From Flavobacterium undicola (GTDB lineage Bacteria; Bacteroidota; Bacteroidia; Flavobacteriales; Flavobacteriaceae): a stretch of 64,000 bases of DNA. The notes under the pieces were generated by a model. It ran no database searches, was not told the DNA's origin, and saw only the letters and a list, made by a program, of their open reading frames with translations. A program made the position numbers and the translations under genes. Positions within the stretch are counted from its first letter, which is position 1. Every line of letters begins with the position of its first letter. Location of the stretch: assembly GCF_009909155.2 (NCBI RefSeq), contig NZ_JAAAPM020000006.1, forward strand, positions 95,278 through 159,277, in the 5' to 3' direction. Positions 47,201-57,172 of the stretch are shown here, in pieces.

Positions 47201-47251
47201 CATAACACTAAACAAAAGCATTGTGAAAAACCATATCGTTTTTAATTTCAT
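44240..47251 (-). CDS. SusC-like TonB-dependent transporter
   Basis: The 1003-residue protein has a signal peptide ending near residue 20 (SIGQ), a carboxypeptidase-regulatory-like domain (about 22-100, TIKGTVSDSKKEPLIGVNVI), a TonB box-like DEIVVVGFA (about 101-109), a plug with PLYVIDGIPM and ASAIYGSRASNGVVLITT, and a barrel ending FGINVAF. It imports oligosaccharides from the second glycan together with the SusD protein that follows it. Its gene follows the surface binding-protein gene, not the usual order. Confidence 0.93.
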   Translation of the reverse strand: MKLKTIWFFTMLLFSVMSIGQNTIKGTVSDSKKEPLIGVNVIVKGTKIGTVSDGNGNYSINVSNKQSEIEFSYLGFTTKLVKVGENTTINVVLESSDNKLDEIVVVGFAAIKKSDLTSSIATVKGKELKTMTVGNASESLQGKAAGIQVVNSGGPGSVPKVFIRGISTINLSTDPLYVVDGIPMGTNINFLNTNEIESMEILKDASASAIYGSRASNGVVLITTKRGKSGAIKFNLDTSYGVQLMKNPYNMANAEEYATIFNTAAIQSGFPAEFGDPASYRGKSTDWWNAGIKERAAVSNVSFGLQGGTDTHTFAVSLNFYKQDSFYEKGGWEKFTSRISSDYKFSKKVSAGFSLNPRYESWGNPGNWADFDRIDPITPIYKPADQLTGTENEYSIYARSPTYVWNPIAAVKRFNSENKQYSLASNGYIQLSPVKGLIIRSQGSYEINSTISDNFNPDFIIDVAHESLLINNISRSTNLTRSWSLQNTATYSNTFADKHNVSLMIGNTAEEYNGANLSGTRSKLPNNSEELQELNAGTLNPQTSGTSYTNSIVSYLSRLTYNFDSKYYLTATYRRDGSSKFLANNKWASFPSASFAWKASNESFMSKYSDVLSDLKFRIGWGKVGNQNLPASVYLSKLGQNFFTFGDVVVNTTYPSAVPNKDIKWETVEDLNAGIDFGFFQNKLSGTVEFYTKTTENMLFQKSYPNYSGYPNDARIWSNVGSMRAQGLEFSLSYKNKVGDFNYGANLNFTKSNVKMTKLSVDNEQLFGNGEKTLTVENDEPGFFYGYKADGLFQNNVELNAHTNNNGDLLQPYAKAGDVRFVDVNGDGVLNADDRTKIGSPWAKYTVGLNLNASYKNFDFIANIYSSIGNDIVNQNKDELYNALSRTNKISGLSDQAWHGEGTSNSVPRLSQTDNNQNFSKFSSYYVEDGSFARLKNIQLGYTIENKLGFDKIRCSVSGQNLLTITKYSGVEPEVGGDVLGFGFGGWNYPVQKTVLFGINVAF

Positions 47252-47268
47252 CTTAATCTATTTTTTAA

Positions 47269-48612
47269 TTATTTTTTTACCAATGTAGTTCGCTCTAATT
47301 CTGTATCCAGTGTGAAAATATAAGTACCTGCAGCCACACCGCTATAGTTAGCATTACCTCCGCCTAAATAAGGTGCTACAGCAAAATTGTCTAACCTCCA
47401 GAAAGGATACCAGCCATTACCGGTAATAGTCATAGCCACAGTTGTTCCATTTAATGTAATCTCTCTTGTCAATCGATATGGATTTGACGGATCAGCAGAA
47501 ACAGCAAGTGCAGTAGAATTAGGATCCCAACCGCCATTTACAATACCATTACCGCATATAGTTATAGGTGTTGTACTCAAATTAATAGGAGTTGAAGTTG
47601 GTGTATAAGGTGTTACCGTATAAACTAAATCAATTGGATTAACTGTAATTTCATAATAACCTTTTGTAGGCAAAATGATAGGATTAGAAGTGGTGCTATT
47701 TTGTAATGAACCTGTTGAAGATAGTCCAAATGTATGTGGTTCAAAAGAAACATCCTGACCAAGGAAAAAGATTTTCTTATTATTAGAATCGGCATAATAT
47801 TTAAAAGTAAATACATTTCCAACTTTCTTATGAAACAGCATTGGAACCCCAAAAGCATCATTAGTTAAACTTGAACCTACTGGTACATCAGCTAAAAACA
47901 TAGAGGTTAATCCATCGGCAACCGTAAAACTAACTTTTGTTGTTTCCTGATTTGGAGACAAGAAATTATCTTTAACCGTTATTGATATATCATAAGATTT
48001 AAGAACTGAAGGAATCGAGAATGTTTTATTATAGTCGTATGATTTTAAACCACCTACTGCAACAACATCGTTAATTCCTAATTCAGGACAACTAACAACA
48101 ATATTATCAATACCCGTATAATCTTCTGCATGAAAACTAACCGGAACCTTAGTATTGCTTGTTTTAAAAACCACGCTATTATTTACAGGTTTTATGTTGG
48201 TTAATTTTGGAGCTACAAAATCACCATCAAGTCTTAGACTAATATTTTTTGTAACTACATTTTCAGAAACATCTGTAAGTATCAATTCTATTTGAAACTT
48301 TTCGGTTATAGCTTTATCGCTTGGTACTAAAAATTTATAATTAAGATCAAATTCTGTAACTAATGGATCTTTAGTGAATGTAATCGTCTTAATCAAATCT
48401 AATTCTGGAATTCTAATTTCAATCGTTTTTAGCCCTATATCATCAGTTAGCGAAGCTTTTATTTCAAATTTTCTATTTGGCCCTCCGTATATTTCATTTG
48501 ATGCAACTACAATATCCGGATTTTTTGAGGCCGGAAAAGCCGGATCATTATTTTCACAACCTACAAAGGCGGAAAATAAAATTGGTAATAATAATAATTT
48601 TAGTTTTTTCAT
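47269..48612 (-). CDS. SusE/F-like surface glycan-binding lipoprotein
   Basis: The 447-residue lipoprotein has its cysteine at about 19 (FSAFVGC). Three Ig-like segments (about 30-130, 132-230 and 235-340) are followed by a C-terminal SusE/SusF-type starch-binding-like domain (about 345-447) containing ICGNGIVNGGWDPNSTALAV and a WYPFWRLDNF aromatic platform. Such proteins hold polysaccharide at the cell surface. The gene lies upstream of susC (17-base gap), whereas the binding protein usually follows susD. Confidence 0.8.
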   Translation of the reverse strand: MKKLKLLLLPILFSAFVGCENNDPAFPASKNPDIVVASNEIYGGPNRKFEIKASLTDDIGLKTIEIRIPELDLIKTITFTKDPLVTEFDLNYKFLVPSDKAITEKFQIELILTDVSENVVTKNISLRLDGDFVAPKLTNIKPVNNSVVFKTSNTKVPVSFHAEDYTGIDNIVVSCPELGINDVVAVGGLKSYDYNKTFSIPSVLKSYDISITVKDNFLSPNQETTKVSFTVADGLTSMFLADVPVGSSLTNDAFGVPMLFHKKVGNVFTFKYYADSNNKKIFFLGQDVSFEPHTFGLSSTGSLQNSTTSNPIILPTKGYYEITVNPIDLVYTVTPYTPTSTPINLSTTPITICGNGIVNGGWDPNSTALAVSADPSNPYRLTREITLNGTTVAMTITGNGWYPFWRLDNFAVAPYLGGGNANYSGVAAGTYIFTLDTELERTTLVKK

Positions 48613-48709
48613 AATTAATTGGTTTTAGTTAAAATAAAGTGAGTAATAGTTATAGTTGTATTTCATATTAAAACTTCAGAGTTCCAGTATGATTTATTTA
48701 ATGTTTTAT

Positions 48710-50722
48710 CTAAAATTGATAATTAATCACTTCAAATCCGGTAGGTCTAAGAATTGAAAAATGATTTGCAGCAGACTTAATTTTGAAAGTTTTTTCCTGA
48801 GCTGGTTCTAATTTGTCTATAATGATTTTTTGGTTTCCACAAACAATTACATAATTCCTTAAAGTATAACTTGGGATTGTAGTTTTCCCTGATAGCGTAA
48901 TAGTTGCAGTCCCATTTTTTACCTCAACTGACTTAATAATTACAGGAGAACTTTCTTTTTTTAAGGCGTAATAAGAAGGTTTTGGATTTGAAAAAATATC
49001 ACAAACACCATGTACTCTTAAAGGATAAGCATAGGTAAAATCTTCGCCCATGTGAGTGCGGTAATCATTGAGACAAAAATAAATAGCACCAGCAACATAG
49101 TCTTTTGAGCCGTAGATTTTTAATTGTTCCGCCATTTCTTTTATTCGACGTGAATCTCCTCCTTTGTGAGCAGGTTCGCACAATCCCCACTCTGAAATAG
49201 TCATGGGTTTGTTATTATATTCAGCCGAAATACGATCTAATTCACTTCCTATCACATCCAGACTTTTACCAAACCAAGTGCTGTAATATTCGTTAAACAT
49301 CAACATATCAAATTCACCCGAAGCATCAGGAACATAGTCTTTTTGAATTGGTTTTCCCTTGTGTAATTTATTGGAAACAAAATTAACCAGCCTTGAAGCG
49401 TCTATTGTTTTTGCTTCATTATAGAGTGTTTTTAGCTTATTTACATTCTCAGGATTATGGCTTTCTAATTCATTACCTATTCCCCAACTTATTATAGAAG
49501 GGTGGTTGTAATGATTCTCAGTCATTTCATCTAAATGTTTTTTTCCTAATGCGAGTAAGGTATCATTAATCATTGTGGCACCACCCCAAAACGGTATTTC
49601 TTCCTGAACCAAAATTCCGTTTCTATCACACCAATCAAAAACAGCTTCATCTTGCTGCCAATGAAAACGGGTAAAAATACAGTTGGCATTCTTCATCAAC
49701 TTGAGGTTTCTTTCAAAATCAGCAGTTGTTTCAGCCATTCCACGCTCCATATTAGAACCCGGCATCCATTCTACTCCCATCAAACGAATAGGTTCTCCGT
49801 TTAAAACATATCGGTTTTTCTCAACTTTAATACTTCTGAAACCAAATACTGTCGTGTATTCATCTTTTAAATCTCCATCAACAAATAACTGTAAAGTTAG
49901 TTTGTACAAATTGGGTGCATCAAAATGCCAAGGATTGATTTTATCAAAGTTTAATGACGTTTTAAAATCATCCTTTTCTAATTTACCCTTAAGCTCAGAA
50001 TTGAAAACAACTTTATTTGTAGTTTGATTTTCCTCGGTTATTCTAGCCATTAATTTCAGCTTCGAAAAATCTATTTTACTGTTATCAATAAAACTAACGT
50101 TAATATCAGCTGTCCCTTTGCTACCATTGGGTGTTCCAACTACTTTTATATTTTTTACAGCCTGAGGTTCCGTAATGACCAAAGACACATTTCTATAAAT
50201 CCCTCCATCATTAGCCCAATCGTAACTCTTTAAAAACGGAATATTATTGCGTGAGAAATCATTATTTACACGAACTCTAAGCGTATTTTTTCCTTTTTTA
50301 ACAAAAGGCGAAATGTTTACAAAAAAACGATTGTAACCAGAACCAATATGCTCACCCGCTTTTTTGCCATTGATATAAATAACAGCATCATGATAAACGG
50401 CATCAAACTGAATACGGACTGTTTTTTGTAAATCGCTTTCAGAAACTTCAAATTCACGCTCATACCAACAGTTTTCCCAATATTTTTCTAATCCTTTTTC
50501 TACATTCCAAACATGAGGCACGCTAACAATTCTGGATGTATTTTTAGGCAATCCAATTGTCTCCCAATGATTCGATTCTCCTAATGACAAGTAATCAACA
50601 GAAAAATTCCAATTCCCATTTAAAGAAATTGTTTTTCGTACTGTTTCTTTATCAGCTTTGTAAAAAGAAGCCAAAAAGAACATACAAATTGATAACAGAA
50701 TGAAACGAAATGCTTTTTTCAT
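48710..50722 (-). CDS. GH2-family beta-glycosidase
   Basis: The 670-residue protein has an N-terminal signal-anchor-like helix (MKKAFRFILLSICMFFLASF) and probably goes to the periplasm. It has the GH2 order: jelly-roll (about 30-185), Ig-like (about 187-298), TIM barrel (about 300-590), and a short C-terminal beta segment. Acid/base E418 (SWGIGNELES) and nucleophile E511 (TISEWGLCE) are present. The nucleophile motif SEWG is found in beta-galactosidase- and glucuronidase-like members. It is upstream of the surface-protein gene by 97 bases. Substrate is not resolved. Confidence 0.85.
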   Translation of the reverse strand: MKKAFRFILLSICMFFLASFYKADKETVRKTISLNGNWNFSVDYLSLGESNHWETIGLPKNTSRIVSVPHVWNVEKGLEKYWENCWYEREFEVSESDLQKTVRIQFDAVYHDAVIYINGKKAGEHIGSGYNRFFVNISPFVKKGKNTLRVRVNNDFSRNNIPFLKSYDWANDGGIYRNVSLVITEPQAVKNIKVVGTPNGSKGTADINVSFIDNSKIDFSKLKLMARITEENQTTNKVVFNSELKGKLEKDDFKTSLNFDKINPWHFDAPNLYKLTLQLFVDGDLKDEYTTVFGFRSIKVEKNRYVLNGEPIRLMGVEWMPGSNMERGMAETTADFERNLKLMKNANCIFTRFHWQQDEAVFDWCDRNGILVQEEIPFWGGATMINDTLLALGKKHLDEMTENHYNHPSIISWGIGNELESHNPENVNKLKTLYNEAKTIDASRLVNFVSNKLHKGKPIQKDYVPDASGEFDMLMFNEYYSTWFGKSLDVIGSELDRISAEYNNKPMTISEWGLCEPAHKGGDSRRIKEMAEQLKIYGSKDYVAGAIYFCLNDYRTHMGEDFTYAYPLRVHGVCDIFSNPKPSYYALKKESSPVIIKSVEVKNGTATITLSGKTTIPSYTLRNYVIVCGNQKIIIDKLEPAQEKTFKIKSAANHFSILRPTGFEVINYQF

Positions 50723-50890
50723 TTTGAAATTTTTATTTTAAGATTAGTAAATAAGTACCCTGCGCTTATATACCAGCTGACTAATCTTGTGATAGATTAA
50801 CGGTAGTAATAGCGTAATGATTGCTAGTAACGACTTGCTACTGAACTAAATTTATGGCTTGGATTTTATTCTATATACGATTGTGTTTTT

Positions 50891-53680
50891 CTAATAAATA
50901 CTGGTTGGTGTTTCAGTAGTTTTATCTTTTTCTTCAGATAAAATCAATTTCAAAGAATCAGGATTTGTTATAGTTGTAGGTTTAAACAAATCACTATTCA
51001 TATAATTAAGGATCGAAATCAACATTTGTTTAGCAACCGGACGTTTTTCTATATCTTTTGATAAATCAAAAGAAGCTATCACCAGTTTTCCCGAACCTAT
51101 ACTTCCTTCAAAAAGCGATGCCAGTTTTCGATTATTTGCAAAATTATCTACCATTTCGACTAAAGGACTACCACCATAGATGCTGTCAACAATAAGAGTT
51201 GTAGAGTTAACATTCAAATCCCACCATTGCCAATCCGTATTCATATCCGTAGGGAAATCGGTAAAAACTTTATGTGTCGGATTACAAAGTACTCCCATAG
51301 TTCCTGCTTGTTTTGGAAAATGAACAGGACTCCAAAAAACAGGTACAAACTTCCCTTCTATTCCTTTTATTTTCTTCCAATCAGGATTTAATAATACTTT
51401 ACGTCCTTCCTTTAATGATTTGTAAGCTTCTTCCAGACTTCTTGTATAAACTACACCTCCATAATTGATGCTTTGCTGCTCAGGATAAACCCAAACATTC
51501 CATTGATTTTTATAATCGGTATCTTTTATACTTACTTTGAAAGTAAGCTTAGTTGCCTTTTTAATTTTTTGAAAGCTCTCACTAATAGTAAACAACTCAT
51601 GATTATAGCCTGAAATAATAGTTCTTGTTGCCGATCCGGATGCTATCAATACATTATTATCCATAATACTCCATTCTATCACTTTATCATTTAAGGCATC
51701 ACCCGAAAAATTGCTTACATCGAGGCTGGCTGTAAAAGATTCACTGTTGGTATATGTTGCTTTTGAAAAGCGCAGCAAGGGAACAACCGGAGAAGAAAAC
51801 TGTCTGAATTCTTCTGCCGAAATTAAATTTTTACTATCCCAAAAAGCATCTAACAATCCTACCAACGCCGTTCCCTGACCCGGAAAATCATGTAAGTCCA
51901 ATAACTGAAATCCGCTGATTCCGGCTGTTTTCAATGCTCTTTCGATTTCTTCTTTATAAAGTATGGCAGCCAGCTTTCCGGAAGCTTTGGTATAATCAGC
52001 AGCTTTATTGATTAATCCTTTGCGTTCTAAATCTTCTTTTACCGCCATGAAATTTAATGGTTCCAAAACTCCTGTGTATTTAGAAATCTCATCAATTTTA
52101 GGGTAAACTGCATACTGCCCTATTTCATGCGTAATTAAAGGTATAGTAACATCTTGCAGAGCAACCTTGTAATCTTTATTGAACGTTGGAAACTCACTGT
52201 TAAAAACCCCTTGCCCACGCACCCAGCCTTTGTTGGTCCATTGTGTAATAAAAAAATCATCTTGCGGTTCAGCTAAAGTACCGTGTCCTTTTTCAAAAGT
52301 AAAAGAAGTACTGGTGTACAAATGCCTTGAATCTAAGGCTTTAATGTTTTTAACCATTTCAGTTAAAAGCGCCATATCTCCTTGTAATTCATTACCCATG
52401 GACCACATACAAAAAGAAGGGTGATTGCCGTACTCATCAATCATGTGTTGGGCTTCAGCATATAAAAAATCAGTCACTTTTTTATCTTTTCCAATATTTA
52501 AAACCCAAACCGGAAGTTCTGCCTGCAAGTAAAAACCCATTTCGTCTGCCACTTCAAAAGCAGCTTCCGGAGGACACCAGGAATGAAAACGAAGGTGGTT
52601 CAAACCCCATTCCTTAGCCGTTTTAAATACTTTTTGCCATCCTTGTTTGTCCATTGGAGGATGTCCGGTAAGCGGGAAAATATTACACTCTAAGGTTCCT
52701 CTTAAAAAAACAGCTTTATTATTTATTGTTAAAACAGTTCCATTTTTCGAAAACTTTCGCATTCCAAAATCAACTACTTTTTCCGATTTGGATTTAATTG
52801 CTTTCAATTGGACTTTTAATTCATACAACTCTGGAGAAAATTCACTCCAAAGCTTTACATCCTTGCCCATATTATAGTCAAAATTTACAACAGATTGTCC
52901 AGTTGTTATTTGAACTGTTTGTTTAAGAGCCGTTATAGATTTTTTACTTTTTTTATTTATAGCAACAATATTTAATACTCCTTTTTGAGTGCTTTTCGAA
53001 CCATTATTTAAAGTAACAGCTACTTTAATTTTATCTAAATCAATATCTGGATTTACTTGTACATTAGAAATATGAATAGAATCTACAGCTTCAATATTCA
53101 TTTTGCCAATAATCCCATTCCAAATAATTTGAGTCTCATTGGTATAAGCATGCGCCATATTGTCTAAGCTGATATCAAACTGCCTTCTATTGTCAACACG
53201 TACTGTAATTCTTTGTTTTTTCCCCGGAATTAAATAATTAGACAAGTCAAAATAATGAGGAGAAACCAAACTATTTTGTCCTGATTTAACCTCTTTTCCA
53301 TCCACCCAAACATTCGTTTTCCAAAGCACACGTTCCAATTTCAATATCAATTCCTTTCCTTTCCAATTGTTAGGAATTGCTATTTCACGAGTATACCATG
53401 CTGCTCCTATATAACTGTTTTTTCGAGTTAAATGGCTTAATTGAGGTTTCGAGAGACCTGGTTTCAGTTTGTTCGGAATTCCAAGTCCAGCATCATCAGT
53501 AGTTCCCGGTAGATTTACAATTTGTTTAAAAATCATATTTTGCCAACCGCGTTGCAATCCAATATCAGTACTGTCTAATTGTACTGTCCATTGACCGGAA
53601 ATATCTATCACTTTTTTGTCTATGGCACTCCATGAACAAAGCAAAAATGACATAAAGACTAACAATAAAATATTTTTCAT
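50891..53680 (-). CDS. Large GH2-family beta-glycosidase with C-terminal extension
   Basis: The 929-residue protein has a signal peptide (about 1-19). The order is jelly-roll (about 25-200), Ig-like (about 203-310), TIM barrel (about 312-640), Ig-like (about 645-760) and a further alpha/beta domain to the end (EEAYKSLKEGRKVLLNPDW, DWQWWDLN) often found in this GH2 group. Acid/base E431 (MWSMGNELQGD) and nucleophile E519 (PLITHEIGQY) are present; the HEIGQ nucleophile motif differs from the SEWG of its neighbour, so the two GH2 enzymes probably cut different linkages. The gap to the next gene is 168 bases. Confidence 0.85.
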   Translation of the reverse strand: MKNILLLVFMSFLLCSWSAIDKKVIDISGQWTVQLDSTDIGLQRGWQNMIFKQIVNLPGTTDDAGLGIPNKLKPGLSKPQLSHLTRKNSYIGAAWYTREIAIPNNWKGKELILKLERVLWKTNVWVDGKEVKSGQNSLVSPHYFDLSNYLIPGKKQRITVRVDNRRQFDISLDNMAHAYTNETQIIWNGIIGKMNIEAVDSIHISNVQVNPDIDLDKIKVAVTLNNGSKSTQKGVLNIVAINKKSKKSITALKQTVQITTGQSVVNFDYNMGKDVKLWSEFSPELYELKVQLKAIKSKSEKVVDFGMRKFSKNGTVLTINNKAVFLRGTLECNIFPLTGHPPMDKQGWQKVFKTAKEWGLNHLRFHSWCPPEAAFEVADEMGFYLQAELPVWVLNIGKDKKVTDFLYAEAQHMIDEYGNHPSFCMWSMGNELQGDMALLTEMVKNIKALDSRHLYTSTSFTFEKGHGTLAEPQDDFFITQWTNKGWVRGQGVFNSEFPTFNKDYKVALQDVTIPLITHEIGQYAVYPKIDEISKYTGVLEPLNFMAVKEDLERKGLINKAADYTKASGKLAAILYKEEIERALKTAGISGFQLLDLHDFPGQGTALVGLLDAFWDSKNLISAEEFRQFSSPVVPLLRFSKATYTNSESFTASLDVSNFSGDALNDKVIEWSIMDNNVLIASGSATRTIISGYNHELFTISESFQKIKKATKLTFKVSIKDTDYKNQWNVWVYPEQQSINYGGVVYTRSLEEAYKSLKEGRKVLLNPDWKKIKGIEGKFVPVFWSPVHFPKQAGTMGVLCNPTHKVFTDFPTDMNTDWQWWDLNVNSTTLIVDSIYGGSPLVEMVDNFANNRKLASLFEGSIGSGKLVIASFDLSKDIEKRPVAKQMLISILNYMNSDLFKPTTITNPDSLKLILSEEKDKTTETPTSIY

Positions 53681-53742
53681 TTTGAATATTTTGATAATTA
53701 AAATTTAAATTGCCCCAGCAGTAATTCACTGGTTTGTTCGAA

Positions 53743-56700
53743 TTATTTTCTAAATGTGTATTTGTTTATGTCTAATTGCTTAACTTTTTGATAGAAGCTT
53801 TCTGAAAGTTCTTCATTCCCTAAACCGCTATGCCCTAAAGCCATTACATAATTGCAATGTACTTGGTTACGAATGTTTAAATCATCTTCCCAAATAGCAA
53901 GATCCGGAAGCGATACGGCAAAATAATCGATACGACATTTTTCAAATAAATACTTTTCGCCATGAGCGACTAACTTATTAAAACGACTGCGAGCCTTATC
54001 TTCATCTCCAAGTTCACGCCAAGCTAATCCCTGATAAAATATCTTATCCGGCTGTTGATCATTATAGAAAAACGCCTGAACAGGTTCCGGTGATCCAAGT
54101 GTAGCCTGCATAAAATTTGCTGTAGCATTTTCATTATCACCCAGTCCTTTGTAAGCTAACCCTTTGTAATAATACACTTCATTTTCTTCGGCATTTTTTA
54201 ATTTTCCTTCACCTAAATTATGAGGATACACTTCTGTTTCTTTAAGCAATTGAATGGCCTCTGAAAAACGTTTTTCTGTTATTGCTATTTTAGCTAATTC
54301 AACTCTGCACAAAGTATATAAGCCTGTCACCTTACCTTCGCCACCTTCCCAAGGATGAAATTTTCTTGTAGCAATACGCTCTTTTGCTATTTGATATTTA
54401 CCAATCTGACAATACAAACCTATACGCTCAATACATAAATCATCTCTTTCTTCTACCAGACCATTATGTTGCTCAAAAAATGCTAATCTTTCCAAAGGAG
54501 ATTTGCCTACTTTTTTATACAATTGGTCTAATTCCATAAATATTCTGGAATCAGTTGTATCGAGTTCAAATGCTTGCTCTAATACTTCTTGGGCACGAAC
54601 TTTATTTTCTAATTTATTATAATAAGCAAGAGCCAGGTTTCTTAAAACGGTTGGGAATTGATTATCAATTTCTACTGAACTTTCCCAACATTGTATTGCA
54701 TTGTCATATTGACGAAATGCATACCAAAAATTCCCTAAATAAAAAGGAGCTTTTGCATCATCAGGATTCAATAAAATGGCGTCTTGTAGAATATTAACTT
54801 CTTCAATTCGATTAGGAAAACATTTTTCTGGGGACAATACCGAAGCTTTTTTATACCATTTAACAGCCTCGTTTTTATTTCCTTTCATAGATTCAAAATA
54901 ACCTATTGTGTAAAAAACCATTGGATAAACAGCATCAACTTCCTGAGTACATTCCTGTAAAAACTGAATGGCTTCATCATATAATCCTGCTCCTGCAAAA
55001 TCAAGCGCATATTCGATATACCCATGCGACCATTTACGCATGATCCTATTCATTTCATCAAGTTCCGTTTCGTTGCTTGTCAGCAGGTACTTCTCAAAAC
55101 GGCATCCCATATTGAAACGATCAATCTTGATTGATTCTTCAGCTAAAACAAGAGCTTCTTCCGTTTTTCCTAATTTTCTTAATATGGACGTTTTTAATTG
55201 ACGTGCTTTGTGATTGTGCCAATTGCGTATCAAACAAGAATCAATACGTTCTAAGGCTTCTTTCCATTCTCCTCTGATACAGTCTATTTGTGCCAAAGCA
55301 AAAAATGCGGCATCTTGCCAGGCAGCATTCCAGGTAGATTTAAAAAGAGCGATATAAGCCTCATCTAATTTTCCCTGAATTTTTAAACAGAATCCTAAAT
55401 TGTAATGTGGTTCTCCATCATAAGGATTTGGACTGCGTTCTGTTAGTACTTCTACAGCAGTTCTAAAATAGCCCTCTGCCTTTTTAAATTGTCCACGTCT
55501 TAGCATTAATAAACCAACAGCATTATTACAACGTACGTCCTTAGGATCTCTGCTTAATGCTTCTTCGTAATAATCTAACGGATTATAGGTAGCATGACGG
55601 TATTGTTCAAGATGCAAACCTGTTAAAAATAATTGCTCAATCGATGCTATTTCTTTAGGATCCAGAGCAGCTTTTGCCGGATCTGGTGCAGGTTTAATTT
55701 CCGGTTTTTCCTCTTGATATTCAACAAGAACTTTACCTTCTTCGGTATAGATGGTAAAAATTAAATTTTCTGATAAAGTATCACCAATTAATACACTCTT
55801 TTTATATGGATTATATGGAGAAATAGTAATTACTTCCTGATGCAATACATTTTCCTGAACATCTTTTAATTCTAATTTTAAATTGGTAAAAAGACTGGTT
55901 GTAAACAAAATTAAATCTGCTTTATTTCCATCTACTTCAATATTGATTATGGCGTCTTTAGTAGCATTTTTTACATAACCCACTTCGGCATAAGGCATGA
56001 AATATTGAACCCAGGACTTTTCTTCATAAGCCTGCAGCCACGAAAAATCAGGTTGATTGTCAGTAAAAACCCCTGTCATTAATTCAATATAAGGTCCATC
56101 TTTATCAGTCAGATTTCTGTCCCAGGCAAGTCCAAAATCTCCGTTACCCCACGTCCATTGTTTTTTACCCGGTGATACATGATGATTGGCAACGTGTAAC
56201 AAACCTGCCTGTACACCATCTTCATAACCTCCAACAAAATTATATTTAGAATGAACAGCCATATAAGATGTAGGTACAGGTATATTTTTATACTTCGAAA
56301 TATCCACACCTGCTGAGTAATCCTGTTTGTAATATTCTCCGGTTGCTATTGGAAAATTTGACACATCGCGTTTTCCATGGTCAAATACAAAATTTACATC
56401 TGGTGGAAAAACAGATTTATATTCATCATTAACCACAACGGCAGGATTTGCCCACCAAAGAAAAGTTTGAGGAAAAGCAGTTCTGTTATAAATTTTGACT
56501 TTTATTTCTATGTAAGCCTTATCAGGATGCAATGTGAATCCCTGCATTCCTTTGGTTCTAAACATTCTTTCCACTTCATTACACCAAACGGTTTTACTTC
56601 CGTCAGCGTTCTCTTCAATACTATAATCCGTAGGTAAAAAAGTGCTTGGACGATGATGCTGTGGCCAGTTGAACTCAATTCCTCCTGAAATCCAGGGTCC

Positions 56701-57153
56701 GGTAAGCCCCACTAAAGCAGGCTTAATCACCTGATTGTAATATACAAAATGACGTTGCTTTACCTTATCATAAGCCATGTGGATACGACCTCCAAGCTCC
56801 GGTAAAATCATTATTTTAATGTATTTGTTTTCTACAAATAAGGCATGGTATAACTTATCCTTCTTTACATCCGATATTTTTTCAACTACCGGATAGGGAT
56901 AAACAGCACCTGAACTTCCTTGATAAACTCTTTTCTCCAGAAAAATTGGATTTTTTTCTTCTTCGCCAATTTCATAAGTAGGCAGCATAATATCCTCTGC
57001 CCATGAACGAACAACACCATCCTCATGAACAGTGGACTGAATCAGATAAGCAGTAATTTCTTCGTCTTGTATTTCTATAGTGACAGGCTGAGAATTTGAA
57101 AGTAATTCGCTTTCTTCTATTTTATTTGGTCGAATTGAAGTTAATTTTTCCAT
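53743..57153 (-). CDS. DUF5107 and TPR-repeat protein
   Basis: The start at 57153 (MEKLTSIRPNKIEESE) gives 1136 residues; a start five codons earlier is possible. There is no signal peptide, so it is probably cytoplasmic. The N-terminal part (about 40-470) is the DUF5107 beta-rich region with a MILPELGGRIHMAYDKVKQ segment, GPWISGGIEFNWPQHHR and a PHYNLGFC-type TPR start later on. From about 510 to 1130 there are about fifteen TPR-like helical pairs. Such proteins recur in Bacteroidota sugar-use loci, and the aldose-epimerase-like N-terminal fold suggests carbohydrate binding or catalysis. The role is unproven. Confidence 0.8.
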   Translation of the reverse strand: MEKLTSIRPNKIEESELLSNSQPVTIEIQDEEITAYLIQSTVHEDGVVRSWAEDIMLPTYEIGEEEKNPIFLEKRVYQGSSGAVYPYPVVEKISDVKKDKLYHALFVENKYIKIMILPELGGRIHMAYDKVKQRHFVYYNQVIKPALVGLTGPWISGGIEFNWPQHHRPSTFLPTDYSIEENADGSKTVWCNEVERMFRTKGMQGFTLHPDKAYIEIKVKIYNRTAFPQTFLWWANPAVVVNDEYKSVFPPDVNFVFDHGKRDVSNFPIATGEYYKQDYSAGVDISKYKNIPVPTSYMAVHSKYNFVGGYEDGVQAGLLHVANHHVSPGKKQWTWGNGDFGLAWDRNLTDKDGPYIELMTGVFTDNQPDFSWLQAYEEKSWVQYFMPYAEVGYVKNATKDAIINIEVDGNKADLILFTTSLFTNLKLELKDVQENVLHQEVITISPYNPYKKSVLIGDTLSENLIFTIYTEEGKVLVEYQEEKPEIKPAPDPAKAALDPKEIASIEQLFLTGLHLEQYRHATYNPLDYYEEALSRDPKDVRCNNAVGLLMLRRGQFKKAEGYFRTAVEVLTERSPNPYDGEPHYNLGFCLKIQGKLDEAYIALFKSTWNAAWQDAAFFALAQIDCIRGEWKEALERIDSCLIRNWHNHKARQLKTSILRKLGKTEEALVLAEESIKIDRFNMGCRFEKYLLTSNETELDEMNRIMRKWSHGYIEYALDFAGAGLYDEAIQFLQECTQEVDAVYPMVFYTIGYFESMKGNKNEAVKWYKKASVLSPEKCFPNRIEEVNILQDAILLNPDDAKAPFYLGNFWYAFRQYDNAIQCWESSVEIDNQFPTVLRNLALAYYNKLENKVRAQEVLEQAFELDTTDSRIFMELDQLYKKVGKSPLERLAFFEQHNGLVEERDDLCIERIGLYCQIGKYQIAKERIATRKFHPWEGGEGKVTGLYTLCRVELAKIAITEKRFSEAIQLLKETEVYPHNLGEGKLKNAEENEVYYYKGLAYKGLGDNENATANFMQATLGSPEPVQAFFYNDQQPDKIFYQGLAWRELGDEDKARSRFNKLVAHGEKYLFEKCRIDYFAVSLPDLAIWEDDLNIRNQVHCNYVMALGHSGLGNEELSESFYQKVKQLDINKYTFRK

Positions 57154-57172
57154 CTTATTATTATGCAATTAT